Position numbers and translations under genes: made by a program. From the NCBI GenBank assembly GCA_014885115.2, contig WKLE02005125.1, positions 3,887 through 26,714 of the forward strand: a stretch of 22,828 nt of DNA, given 5' to 3'. The stretch is from Asterionellopsis glacialis. Lineage: Eukaryota > Bacillariophyta > Plagiogrammaphyceae > Rhaphoneidales > Asterionellopsidaceae. The notes beneath the pieces were generated by a model that did no database searches, was not told the DNA's origin, and was given only the letters and a program-made list of their open reading frames with translations. Position 1 is the stretch's first letter, and every line of letters starts with the position of its first letter. Below, in pieces: positions 1 to 9,236 of this stretch.

Positions 1-158
1 ACTCTAGGACCATTGATGTTGGCACTAAAAACAAGGTACAAAACCTCATGATAACAATCTGTTTTGATTTTTGACATCTGTCACACAGCAATGTTTTTCC
101 TCTGAAAATAGAAGATTAGAGTTTGATTTAGCACTTCACTTCCCAAGCCTCATTAAAA

Positions 159-377
159 ATGAAATCTCTTCTAAGCCAGTACTGCCAATTTGTCAATGCC
201 AAATGCTTGGCAATGTTACGGGAAGCTGAACTTGCTAGTTTGTGTGATAAAGTTGATGTCTTAGAGGGTGAAAAGAAACAGCTTAAACAAAACATAAAGG
301 AACTTGAGGATAAGATAATCCTTCAAAACATCCAAAACAAGTGCTTGGAGTTGTCTCTTAAGGAGTACAATGCATGA
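159..377 (+). pseudogene. coiled-coil ORF remnant (72 aa)
   Basis: An ATG-started ORF of 72 residues, preceded in frame by a TAG at about 128-130. Residues 20-65 are rich in Glu, Lys, Leu and Asn with heptad-like spacing, for example EGEKKQLKQNIKELEDKI, so a coiled coil is likely. After the stop at 375-377 the same frame stays open for about 36 more codons and runs into a repeat motif at 456-478 that recurs twice further right. That arrangement suggests the decayed end of a repetitive-element protein rather than a functional gene. I do not recognise the family, and a real small protein cannot be excluded. Confidence 0.3.
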
Positions 378-627
378 TATGGAAATGTTGAGGATGCAGA
401 AGGGCATCTTAACTTGATTCCACAACTTCAACAAGGATGTCTTGATAGCTGGTTAGTTGTTCCAGGATTAGGTGAGATGGAATGACCAAAAAGTAACACA
501 GTCTGTACATCACATTTTGTACAGTACGAACTGCCCTCACAAATAAGACACATCATGCCAGACACAACACATGCTGAAGTTCTAGTACAAGCAAATTGAC
601 ACAACAAACAACTCAAATAGGGAATCA

Positions 628-667
628 AAGGTGCCTAATGCTCTATTCTGTATGCATTAGGTGCCTT
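628..667. repeat. 14-bp hairpin
   Basis: 628-641 and 654-667 form a 14-pair stem around a 12-nt loop. As RNA all 14 positions pair, 12 by Watson-Crick and two as G-U wobbles. There is no neighbouring gene to assign it to. Confidence 0.6.
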
Positions 668-1752
668 AGATTTGGCATGACTCAATGTTTTAGTGAGTTA
701 TGTATGTAGAACTTCTGCACCACCTATTTTAGTCATGATGACAATGGTAACAAATCAATAAAAAACACAATAATAAGCCTTTATATGGTTCAAACTGTCA
801 TCATTGATTTAATCAGATGCTAGAATAATTCCAGCCTCTAAAACAACGGTTGCTTAGTGACTAATTTTTGTAATTGTTTGTGTCCCAAAAAAGTGGCTTC
901 AACAACAAAACAACAATTAACCATATTTGACACCCAAGGACCCCACTTTTTATAATTCTTTGACATAGTAGTTCTGACACTGGTACATTTGATGCATAAC
1001 TAGGTGGGTTGCTGTATTCCTTCATGTTGGTTGATTGTAGCACGTAAACAACATTTTTTGTCATTGTTGATTCACTGCAATATTATGTGTGCACTGAAGA
1101 CAAAAAAAGTGAATTTTGTAGCAATCAGATACACCAGTACAGTTATCTAGAAGTTACATAGGAGAGATGGACAGAAATTGTTACTGTCTGTCCCACCTAA
1201 TCCTGGAACAACTCTGGCAAGAAGTTCCAGGCAAGCAAAAGAAGCCCAAGACAATATTCTTTGGAAGCAATGAAGTTTGTGCTCTTCCAAGACAAACAAA
1301 AGGCCCATGAACATGAAGTTCAACATAAGGCTTTGATGGAATACAAGAAAAAACAGTGGTATTAAAAAATTTCAAAGCAGAAAAGTTAAGGAGTTACACA
1401 GAAAATTATATCACATTAGGGTACCAACTTTTTGATTTTTCAAAAGAATCATGAGTAAGCCTTGACAACAATGTCCCAGAGCAACTACTAAACACCAGAA
1501 AACAAGAAATGGTTTGGGGGCATAATATCAATGATAAATATAAAAATTGCAAAAAATTGTTTCAACATATTTACATAGACTACTACTAGAACAAACACAA
1601 CAATTACATATTGACAACAACAACAACAACCTTTGTACACAAAGAAAAGGTCTGAGAAATACAGTGAACAAAAAAAGCAAAACTACTAACCAAGTCATGC
1701 ATTTACAAAAAAAAATTGAATGAAAAAAATAAGACTACTCCAGCCCCTAGGG

Positions 1753-1792
1753 CAGGTTCTATTATGCTGCGCAGCCTGCAACACTGAACCTG
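1753..1792. repeat. nested palindrome
   Basis: An outer 7-bp stem (1753-1759 with 1786-1792) encloses a perfect 10-bp palindrome, gctgcgcagc, at 1766-1775. This is a GC-rich island in a very AT-rich stretch. Near-identical A-rich tracts, each containing ttga-tgaaaaaa, lie on either side at about 1706-1733 and 1905-1931. Confidence 0.5.
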
Positions 1793-1864
1793 GCTGCTTG
1801 CTGCACCCACCTCATGTCCATTATTTCCTTGTACTACACATAATTATCTACCATAATAAGCAAT

Positions 1865-1989
1865 AAAACAGTAGGCAAGAAGCATCATTCTTCAAATACA
1901 TGTTAAAAAAAAAATTGATTGAAAAAACAAGGACCTCAATGGTAAAAAAAAGTAATGTCTAAAGAATTAAAGGCCTTGCCTACTGTTTT
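1865..1989. repeat. 125-bp element with perfect 15-bp inverted ends
   Basis: aaaacagtaggcaag at 1865-1879 is exactly the reverse complement of 1975-1989. The enclosed 95 bp are A-rich and non-coding. The size and ends resemble a miniature inverted-repeat element, but I see no clear target-site duplication. Confidence 0.5.
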
Positions 1990-2651
1990 TTTAGATTATA
2001 TTACCCAACTTGATTTAGAAACAGTGTATACACTGTTTCATGTCATTCCAATGACTTTTGGTGGATTGTTTGCATCATTCAGAGGTGAATTTTTTGAGAA
2101 GAAATTGATGTGGTAGAAAATAACAAGGGTTTTTGGAAAAAAATATGCATATGATTGGGAGTGAAAAGGAGCAGCCACAACTATCTTAAACCAATAGCAA
2201 ACTACAGTGAGAGACAAAAATAGCCTTTTGGAATTTTTTCTTCCCATCTCCTGAATGGCTGAAAAGGAAACTCTCATAAAATTCCACACAGTGGCACAAA
2301 TCTTTAATAGTGTGAAAATATTTTCCAACAATAAAGCTGCAATCCTTTTAATTCAATGACCAAAATTGACAAGAAGAAGTATTGAATCTCCTTTTTCCTT
2401 GGCATTGCAATTTTTGCTCTTGTAACCCTCCTTTGTCCTTGCTTTGCTTGGAAATTCCAGCCTTTGAATCTCATTCTCACTCCCACCAATGAGACAACTG
2501 TGACTATATGGTGGAATTGTTCCAGGATTAGGTGAGACAGATGGTAACAATTTCTGTCTGTCTCTCCTACATAGCTTCTACATAACTGTACCAGTATGTC
2601 TGATTGTTGTGACATTTGCATATTTTTTCTTTATGTCCACATGATTGGTAG

Positions 2652-2858
2652 CACTACCCACGATGGCATGGACAAGAAATTGACTTTAAGCATGGCCCTT
2701 TTAAAAAATTTGGGGAAGCTCACCATCGTGCTATTCAAAGAATTATTAAAAGACCATAGTGTCTAAATCATGTTGTTGGATTTTTGTCCATACAGAATCG
2801 AAAGCTAATCCATTCATGGATTTGCGCTAAAAGGCTTCTTAGGAAGAGCTCCACATAA
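2652..2858 (+). pseudogene. decayed ORF fragment with an in-frame stop
   Basis: Reading from 2652 gives protein-like sequence (HYPRWHGQEIDFKHGPFKK, then GEAHHRAIQRIIKRP), a TAG at 2757-2759, and a further 32 codons to a TAA at 2856-2858. The same frame stays open to a TGA near 3040. It resumes as a 59-codon stretch ending at 3387-3389 with the basic segment RWRRRMHRWHLFRDAPNRVE. Amino-acid composition looks coding, but stops interrupt it and no start is evident. I do not recognise the family; an old transposase or reverse-transcriptase fragment is a guess. Confidence 0.3.
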
Positions 2859-3763
2859 GAGAATTCCAAAAGTCAGAAGATGTTGATGATGTATTTTCTC
2901 ACAAAATGTACTCCTGTATTGCTCTTTCCTGGAAAGTTTTGGATATATCATATTAGTAAGTGCACTAAGCAAGAGAATCCAAACAAGAATACAAGAACAC
3001 TCATATATAACCTCTACACTTACATGTTAATGGCTACCTGAGGATATGGATGATGAATCAAGGATGATGGATCATCATTATCTATTATGGATCCTAGAAC
3101 AAAATATGTTTTGGAATGGAATTTTTTCAAATAGTTTGACTTGCTTTATGCTTGTAGTCCGTGTATCTTTTTGTTCTTTTGTCCGATATCTATTGCTTGT
3201 TCTGTCATTTAGTTTCCCTTTTTTTCTCGTCAACTTCAAGGGGCATCATCAGAAAATTATACATTTCTGAATACTTTAATCTTCAGATGGAGAAGACGCA
3301 TGCATCGATGGCATCTGTTTCGTGACGCTCCAAATCGAGTTGAAGCTGTTCTTCGTTTTATGTATGTAGAATTGTACATGGACCGTTAAACGGTGGTCAT
3401 GGTTCTCTTGACACATTTCGACATGGGGTTCTCACAGGCACAATTCTGTTTCAGTATCTCAATTGGTATTTTTCTACGTGCACAGCATTTTTATACTACA
3501 TTCTACATTGATGGAGAGGCAATCATGCAAGTCCCGAACAATAAGTAGATCTGTTAAAGATTTTGGGTTGGATTGGTCCGTGATTGATACAGGCTTCACA
3601 TTTTTCTTGTGGCACCGAGAAAGGTATTTGTTCTTTTTTCCCACACACAATAACGTGACCACAAAATCTTTGCATCAACATTATTTTGGATATACTTTTT
3701 CTTCTCATCTCTCTCTCCTTGAAACCCAAGTAGTCATACTTCACCTCAGATACTGCCAAAAAC
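2859..3763. other. no intact gene; ORF relics and spacer
   Basis: Apart from the frame continuation described for the preceding fragment, and its last piece ending at 3387-3389, I see no supportable gene. Hydrophobic ORFs at 3046-3270 and 3463-3792 consist of T-rich translated sequence without domain features. The final ~60 bases are pyrimidine-rich and may be 5' leader of the ORF at 3764. Confidence 0.4.
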
Positions 3764-4009
3764 ATGCCGAATATTACAACTCCCAACGTTAACATTGCCG
3801 GTACTCCTCAAGGATCACCTGTTCAAAAACCAAGAATGGTACCTCAAGGACCTGCATGGATTTGTGACCATTGTGGTGTAAATGTTGGTAAATTGAGCAC
3901 TCGTAAATTGTCATTTGATGAATCAAGTGAAAATTATAAATTTGAAGGTGATTGTCAATGCAAACATTCGGAATGCAGTCTTCGCTATCCTGATTGTGAT
4001 CATCAGTAG
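3764..4009 (+). CDS. small Cys-rich protein, unknown
   Basis: This 81-residue ORF starts at an ATG in favourable context (aaaaacATGcc) and ends at TAG. The N-terminal ~30 residues are Pro/Gly/Gln-rich and probably disordered. The rest has six cysteines (C34, C37, C64, C66, C71, C78) and histidines at 36, 68 and 80, in a C-x2-C ... C-x-C-x4-C-x6-C pattern that could hold zinc. I do not recognise the family. Codon use and composition look coding, unlike the ORFs around it. No signal peptide or membrane segment is seen. A possible AATAAA lies at 4311-4316. It could be a complete small gene or one exon of a larger one. Confidence 0.5.
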   Translation: MPNITTPNVNIAGTPQGSPVQKPRMVPQGPAWICDHCGVNVGKLSTRKLSFDESSENYKFEGDCQCKHSECSLRYPDCDHQ

Positions 4010-4912
4010 ATAGAATATCAAACGAACCCATGAGCGAAGAGCAGAGAAAATTTCCCAATTCTGACCACTCCATTCTAGTTGTTCTTACCTAGATCCAAGT
4101 AAATGAAGTGGATTCATTAATGGGAAATTCACCTTCTTGGTGTCGATTTAATATAGGTTGTATCATCCTGAATTGTATCAAAAGTGTTTGTGTTTGTCGG
4201 GTAAATGAGAAGATAAATTACATTTATCCATACATTATATTTATCTGTGTGTGTGTGTGTATTTTAAAGAGTTACAATATAGTCAATACAATGTTTGAAA
4301 GACAGTACGTAATAAACTTTTGTTTTCATTTAAACAAACTTACACTTTCGTCTATACCCCAGGAGCTATATGTTGTGGGAAGTTTTTCATTCATTTTCAA
4401 AGCCTTTTTTTAAAACAGTTTGTTTGCTCTCAAAGGAATAAACGTTATATATCGGAATAGTATTTGATATACTCGTTAGTAGAGCATAAGCCTCTTATTC
4501 TTTCATATATGCAATTGGTATTCAAACTTTCAGCGCTTAACCAACCTAAGCAGTGGACTTGTAACCACCTTGTTTCATACTTTTGTGTGTTACAACATCT
4601 GGAGATGTTCCGCTCTTCCGGAGAAGGAAACAAACGAATGAGTTGCAGGTTGGGAATTTCAAGGCTCTATAGAGGTAAAAGGTTCTGTGTCCTCAGTTCC
4701 AAACATGCGTGTACAATCATGTTTCTTGCAACTCGTCTCTTCAACAGGAAAAGAAAAGAGAAATCGCAAACACTTTGTTTTCCTTTTGAGAGCAAGAAGA
4801 AGGACGACCATGATCAACTTTTTTATATATAATGTATGTAATACTTATAGTCTATGCATAACAAAAAATATGTAACATCAAACGTGAGGATAGATAGATT
4901 CATCTGTCCCTT

Positions 4913-5049
4913 CATTCATTCATTCGTTCGTTCTTTCATCCTACAGCACATTCAACATGCTGTAAGGCATTTATTATATTTCGTATTCATTTATCCCCCT
5001 GGAACAATACTGTTATAAAATGAATGAATGAATGAATGAATGAATGAAT
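4913..5049. repeat. complementary microsatellites flanking a hairpin
   Basis: CATT/CGTT tetranucleotides at 4913-4933 are complementary to (AATG)7 plus a partial unit at 5019-5049. Between them is a 7-bp hairpin (tacagca 4942-4948 with tgctgta 4958-4964). The whole can fold back on itself. Confidence 0.65.
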
Positions 5050-5084
5050 AGGATCATTCTCTATCCAAGTATATCCACTGCTAA

Positions 5085-5146
5085 AAAAACATTATAACTC
5101 ACTCACATTCATCAAATGATGAGCTTCACAGTATTATAATGTTTTT
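5085..5146. repeat. 62-bp foldback, perfect 13-bp stem
   Basis: aaaaacattataa at 5085-5097 is the exact reverse complement of 5134-5146. A smaller catca/tgatg stem lies inside. It is about 190 bp beyond the stop codon of the minus-strand HECT gene, so it may lie in or just past its 3' UTR. Confidence 0.6.
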
Positions 5147-5336
5147 CGTTTTCCTGTTGTGTTTTTCTTTCAATCTTTCTTACTAACTCTTCTTTATCTC
5201 CCCCCCCTTCTTGCTCTTGTTTCCCGCTCTTGCCATTAGCTCTGTCTGAAAAGACAAACAGACAGACCTGAAAAGTTTCGCATCCCATACCACACCACTT
5301 TTTTGTGTTCCATTCTTATCTTTACACGATTATTAT

Positions 5337-7993
5337 TTATTCAATATCAAATCCTTGTGCGGACATGACAATGGCTTGTCGTAATCGTTCTTCCAGTTGT
5401 TTTTTCGAACTATAGTCTGGTAAATCAATACGATTAAAGCATGTATGTGCACGTGGGTAATGATATTGTTTACTGGACACACCATGAATGGTAAATTTCT
5501 TAATATTGGCATCGTTCCCTTGCAAGACGGAAAACCCACGTGACGGTACACCTGATGTACCGGTTACAAATTGTAACAATCGTGCCTTCATTTCGGAATC
5601 AAAGTCATTGGTGACCACATCCCAAAACCAATGACATACTTGTGCTTTGTCTTTTTTAGATTCAAAGCGTCCTGAATACAATGTATTCGATTGCCAATCG
5701 TCCATGTCAATGGTAGGGAGACCACAAAGCAAAAGTTCTAATTCTTGTGAATCAAAGACTGTCAAGGCTGGTTCAGGTATGACATCAAAGAAACCCAATA
5801 ATAATTCACCTAGCGGTAATTTAATTCGATCCAACATGCGGTATCGTAAATTCGCTTCCAAGTATTGTCCTAAATTATCATTGTTCACTTCCTTCATGGA
5901 ACCACCCTCACACAATTCAATTTCTTCACGTGCACCCAAGGATTCTTCTGTGGCAGTAAAGTCTAAACACATGAGAGAGACATCATCCATTCCCACTAGT
6001 TTTTTACAACTGGCGTAATAATCCTCGTCTTGTTCCTTTAGGTCTTCAAAGGTAATGGGCCATCCCAACAAGTGTTTGTAAATGTACTTTTCTAAATGAC
6101 CCTTGATCAATTGACGATCAAACAATGCCTTTCCTAATATACGTCCAAAGAAACGATAATAAAGTAAATGATCTTCAGAACATGATATTTCTGTGTTTTG
6201 GAGGTTAGTTCGAGAAAAGAAGAAGAAGCAGAGTACAAGAGAAAAAGTTGGGTTGAATGGTTAGTAACTGAATGGACCAATCACATCATGATGTCTTGTA
6301 ATGCAAACACACAGTCACAACAGCAAAGATACATACAAAGCAACTTACTTGAGGCAGGATTGATGGTCATACATTGTTGATTGGTTTGAGAGGAATGCCA
6401 TAGTCCCATGTCTGGATCTAATAATTGCGAACTGACCAATTCAAAAAATTCACGTGTGACACCTCCGGCATCAATTCCTGGTTCACCCATGAATTCAATA
6501 CCCCATTTTTTACGCATATCAACCCGCGACAAAGACATGACGCCTTCAAGTGCATCTTGTAACAAATGGGATCGTCGTACGACAAGTTTAATACGTCCTT
6601 CTTCCCAATCACCTTGTAATTGTGTGGTACATAGGTTTTGAAACCAGGTTGTTTTTTCTTCAAATGTTTTAGTTTGGACAGAGGCAATGTCGGCATAACT
6701 AATGAGAGTACGATTGTGTACAATTAAACGTGAATCTGTAGTAGCTTGTGAGGCGGATACCAATTCCAAGGTTCCTGTTCTCATGCGTGCATCATTGCCC
6801 TCCATGTACACTAATTTTCGTACATAGGCACTTTTTTGAAAATCAAATTTATCTGACGTATCCAAGGCCTTGGTACTGGTATTATTGTTGGAATCATTTT
6901 TATCTTGATCGACACGGACCCATTGGAATTTCATATCCGTGACACGTATCGTACGAATCCACCCTGCCGAACCTTCATTGTAACTCAGTTTAATGCCTGC
7001 AGCAGCTTGATGGATGGGTAACCTAAATCTTATTTTTTGTCCAGGTCCGACATTGGGTGGACATGTGACCAATACACGTTGTCCATTGGCCATGAGGGTA
7101 AAGGGTTGATGAGGGCGGACACCTGGTGGTACCACAACTTCAAATTCTTGTGTGACTGGTGCAGCTTCTGTGGAGGGTTGGGACGGTGGGACGATCCGTA
7201 CAGTCATGCCGGGTGATGCATTCGGCGGACATGTCACTTGAAACCGTTGTCCTTCGACTGCAGTGGTAAATGTCATACCTGGATGTATATCCGGTGGAAT
7301 GGTAACCAAGAATGTTTGTGCTGTCCCACCGGATTCTGATGCAGCACGATTGATGGAAATGACATCTGTGTTCATGGCAACGTATCCTCCCGAAATTTGA
7401 GTATTGTCCGAAGAGGATGCTGTCAATGGTGCCATACGTAGTAAGGTAGAGTTTGTAATGGGTTCCGGGGGTAATGTAATTTGAACTATTTGTCCTGGAC
7501 GTGAGGCTGGTGGACATCGGACCCGAACACGACGTGTTCCAGCATGAACACTAAATTCTTGATTGGGACGTACCCCTGCAGGGACTGTGACACGAAAGAC
7601 TTGAGCAGGTCCTGTGGAGACACGTGATACAGCATATGCACCAGGACGTCCATTGTTATTGTTACTACTGCTGGTGCTAGTTGTTGTGGCTGCTGCTCTA
7701 GCTGAAGATGAATATTGTTGTCGTTGGTGCTGTTGTTGGGATTGGCCTACACTTCTGGATCCAATCACAGTTTGTACAGTTCCAGTTTGAGGTGGTTGAG
7801 AAGGAAGTGTAGTGCCACTACTACTACTACTTATGGAAGTCCCTTGAACTACATGAGTGGGTCCTCCTGCAGCAGAACGTTGACCAGGATACGTGTATCG
7901 AGTAGAAGATCGTGAATTACTGTTTCGACCCAAGGATTGCGATTGTGCATTGGATGAGGTTGGACCACCTTGGTGGGATTGTGTTGTTCCCAT
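5337..7993 (-). CDS. HECT-type E3 ubiquitin ligase, two exons
   Basis: Joined exons 7993-6349 and 6190-5337 (minus strand) encode 832 residues and stay in frame across the junction. HECT ligases take ubiquitin from an E2 onto a catalytic Cys and pass it to substrate. Residues 1-130 are Ser/Gln/Thr-rich and low in complexity. Three ~44-residue repeats follow at about 131-174, 226-269 and 282-326, each with a VPxGVxP-type half and a CPPxxxPGQ-type half. The HECT N-lobe runs from about 450, with GIDAGGVTREFFELV at 507-521 and HLLYYRFFGRILGKAL just after the splice. The C-lobe has HTCFNRIDLP with catalytic Cys about 799, and a short QGFDIE tail. ATG 7993 is the first in-frame Met after an upstream stop near 8123. 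No WW or C2 domain is clear; the repeats probably serve in targeting. The HECT assignment is firm; substrates are unknown. Confidence 0.93.
6191..6348 (-). other. intron of the HECT gene (158 bp)
   Basis: On the minus strand the donor is GTAAGT (6348-6343) and the acceptor ends in ACAG at 6191, preceded by a CTTCTTCTTCTTTTC tract. Splicing is phase 1: exon 1 ends one base into a Lys codon. It restores the conserved HECT reading ...NPAS-KISCSEDHLLYYRFFG. Without splicing, exon 1 reaches a stop within the intron. Confidence 0.9.
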
Positions 7994-8107
7994 TTGTGGT
8001 TGTCGCTGTTGGTGCGGCGGTGGTCCTCTAGAGGAGGCGGATGTAGATGCAAAGCGAAAGAACGGAATCGTGATTGAAACGTATTTGTAATGTACGGAAT
8101 GGAATGA

Positions 8108-8114
8108 TTTTATA
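8108..8114 (-). promoter_or_regulatory. TATA box of the HECT gene
   Basis: TATAAAA on the minus strand, about 115 nt upstream of the HECT ATG. Initiation about 30 nt downstream would give a leader of about 85 nt with no intervening in-frame stop problem. This supports ATG 7993 as the true start. Inferred from sequence only. Confidence 0.5.
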
Positions 8115-8362
8115 TCTCCTTCCTAGCTACGCTTTTATTTCGGTAACCAGATGAAATCAAATCAAAAACTGCAGTAGACTCTCTGCACCGGAACTCTTTT
8201 ATAGACTGACCACTGGGTTGCGTAGGGGATTAGTGTTCTTATAAATAGCGTTGATCTTATTTGCAAATGCTGGCTTTTCTAAATCAGAGAGAGAGACGAC
8301 TTGAGAGATGGAATCACAATCAAGAACAATCTGTAGTCCTTTCGTTCGTATACTGTAAGGTT

Positions 8363-8392
8363 AGGTCAGGTCAGGTCAGGTCAGGTCAGGTT
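8363..8392. repeat. (AGGTC)5 pentanucleotide array
   Basis: Five perfect AGGTC units followed by AGGTT, bounded by ggtt on both sides. It lies about 370 bp upstream of the HECT start. It could be a microsatellite or a cluster of transcription-factor sites. Confidence 0.8.
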
Positions 8393-9236
8393 AAACGAGA
8401 TTGGTGACAGGAAGTATTTTTTTTTTTCTTCGATGGAAACACGAAACAGAAAACGAGACTTTGTTCGTGCACAATCAATCGTTTTCTCTCTCCCAATCTC
8501 TCTATCTCTCTCCGTTGAATGGTGTTGAGTTCGTTCGTTGACTCTCTCTGCTAGTCTACACTGTCTACAAACTTCTCAAGTACGACTAAAACTCAACGCG
8601 CAGATACTCGCAGCGTGAGGAAAACGAGCCAAAAACAAAAACAGCGTGAGTCCAGTGCAACTTTCTGTTGGCCAGCAAGAATTGAAATACACTGTAATAT
8701 CGTACTGACTGTATGATGTGCAGTCAGTCCTATCAAGGGGATCTGCCGTCTGTACTGAAATAAGCATATCTTAATTTACATTAAATACAAAAAAGTGTAA
8801 AGTATTTACGATATGTAATAGTATTATTAACATAAATCAAAACTAAAAATTTACATAACCCTAAAATTGGTCTACCGTATGCATCAAGCGAATCAATAGA
8901 GTTGCTTCCATCCTGGTATTGACCTACGGTAGGACCTAGATTGCTTTGGCACATATGCATCGCGGGAGCATTGTCCCTCAAATATTTCGTAAATGTTATT
9001 CTTTATATTAATGCATTTGTCTAACATACACAGATCGTTCGACGTTCATCCAAAAAATATAAGTCGCTCATTCGGATACTCCCAAATTTAGAAATCGGAA
9101 TGTACATGAATACTTCACGTACAAAAGACATTCGTTACTTCTGTGTATTTGACACTACACAGATACAACATTATTCTGGCGAGTTTTGGTGAGTTCCTAT
9201 CAGATGTCTAGTAAACGTCAAAATAAGTACATTATA

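Larger units (their letters stand above)
1121..2607. repeat. inverted repeat pair, 94-bp arms (1121-1214 / 2514-2607)
   Basis: The arm at 1121-1214, reverse-complemented, aligns without gaps to 2514-2607 with 79 of 94 positions identical by my hand count. Weaker similarity continues inward with indels (about 1220-1270 against 2400-2460). A core of about 20 bases, reading gttccaggattaggtgaga on the plus strand, also occurs at about 459-477, so the family has at least three copies here. The 1.49-kb span could be a foldback element or simply two copies of a dispersed repeat in opposite orientation. No transposase is recognisable between the arms. Confidence 0.65.
378..2651. other. gene-free, repeat-bearing AT-rich region
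   Basis: No intact coding sequence is convincing on either strand. The stretch contains homopolymer A runs, a CAA microsatellite at about 1613-1631, several hairpins and two arms of an inverted repeat (listed separately). The short minus-strand ORFs here overlap the repeats and have no recognisable domain. A Cys-rich minus-strand reading at 428-628 may be a fossil of a zinc-ribbon-like transposase tail, but this is only an impression. Confidence 0.5.
4010..5336. other. non-coding stretch with microsatellites and foldbacks
   Basis: No convincing coding sequence. It includes the 3' flank of the small + gene and the 3' flank of the - strand HECT gene. Notable content is a (TG)n tract at 4246-4260, complementary tetranucleotide repeats at 4913-4933 and 5019-5049, and a strong hairpin at 5085-5146. 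ORFs at 4108-4413 and 4464-4832 have no domain signature and look accidental. Confidence 0.5.
7994..9236. other. gene-free spacer with simple repeats
   Basis: The part up to about 8120 is HECT leader and promoter. Beyond it are CT/GA-rich tracts at about 8287-8310 and 8485-8515, the pentanucleotide array at 8363-8392, and hairpins at 8704-8728 (8-bp stem), 8869-8936 (11-bp stem with one bulge) and 9140-9163 (8-bp stem). A minus ORF at 8781-8981 has mildly protein-like composition but no splice or domain support. I call no gene here. Confidence 0.5.

Noticed and set aside
4455..4565. tRNA-like pieces: a D-arm-like gttagtagagca, a Lys-like cctctta anticodon-loop reading, and ggtattcaaac resembling box B; also a D-arm-like segment on the minus strand
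   Set aside because: The acceptor and T stems do not pair and the anticodon stem has mismatches on both strands, so no cloverleaf can be closed. At best it is a degenerate tRNA-derived relic.
5647..6018. 123-residue + strand ORF
   Set aside because: It is antisense to HECT exon 2 and has no domain; the opposite strand carries conserved HECT sequence.
7140..7517. 125-residue minus-strand ORF in another frame inside the HECT gene
   Set aside because: It is a shadow of the repeat-coding region, with Thr/His/Arg-rich composition from frame-shifted codons.
8781..8981. 66-residue minus ORF with protein-like segment GPTVGQYQDGSNSIDSLDAY
   Set aside because: No homology recognised, no clean splice sites and no adjacent exon, and it overlaps an 11-bp inverted repeat. 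Left as unassigned.
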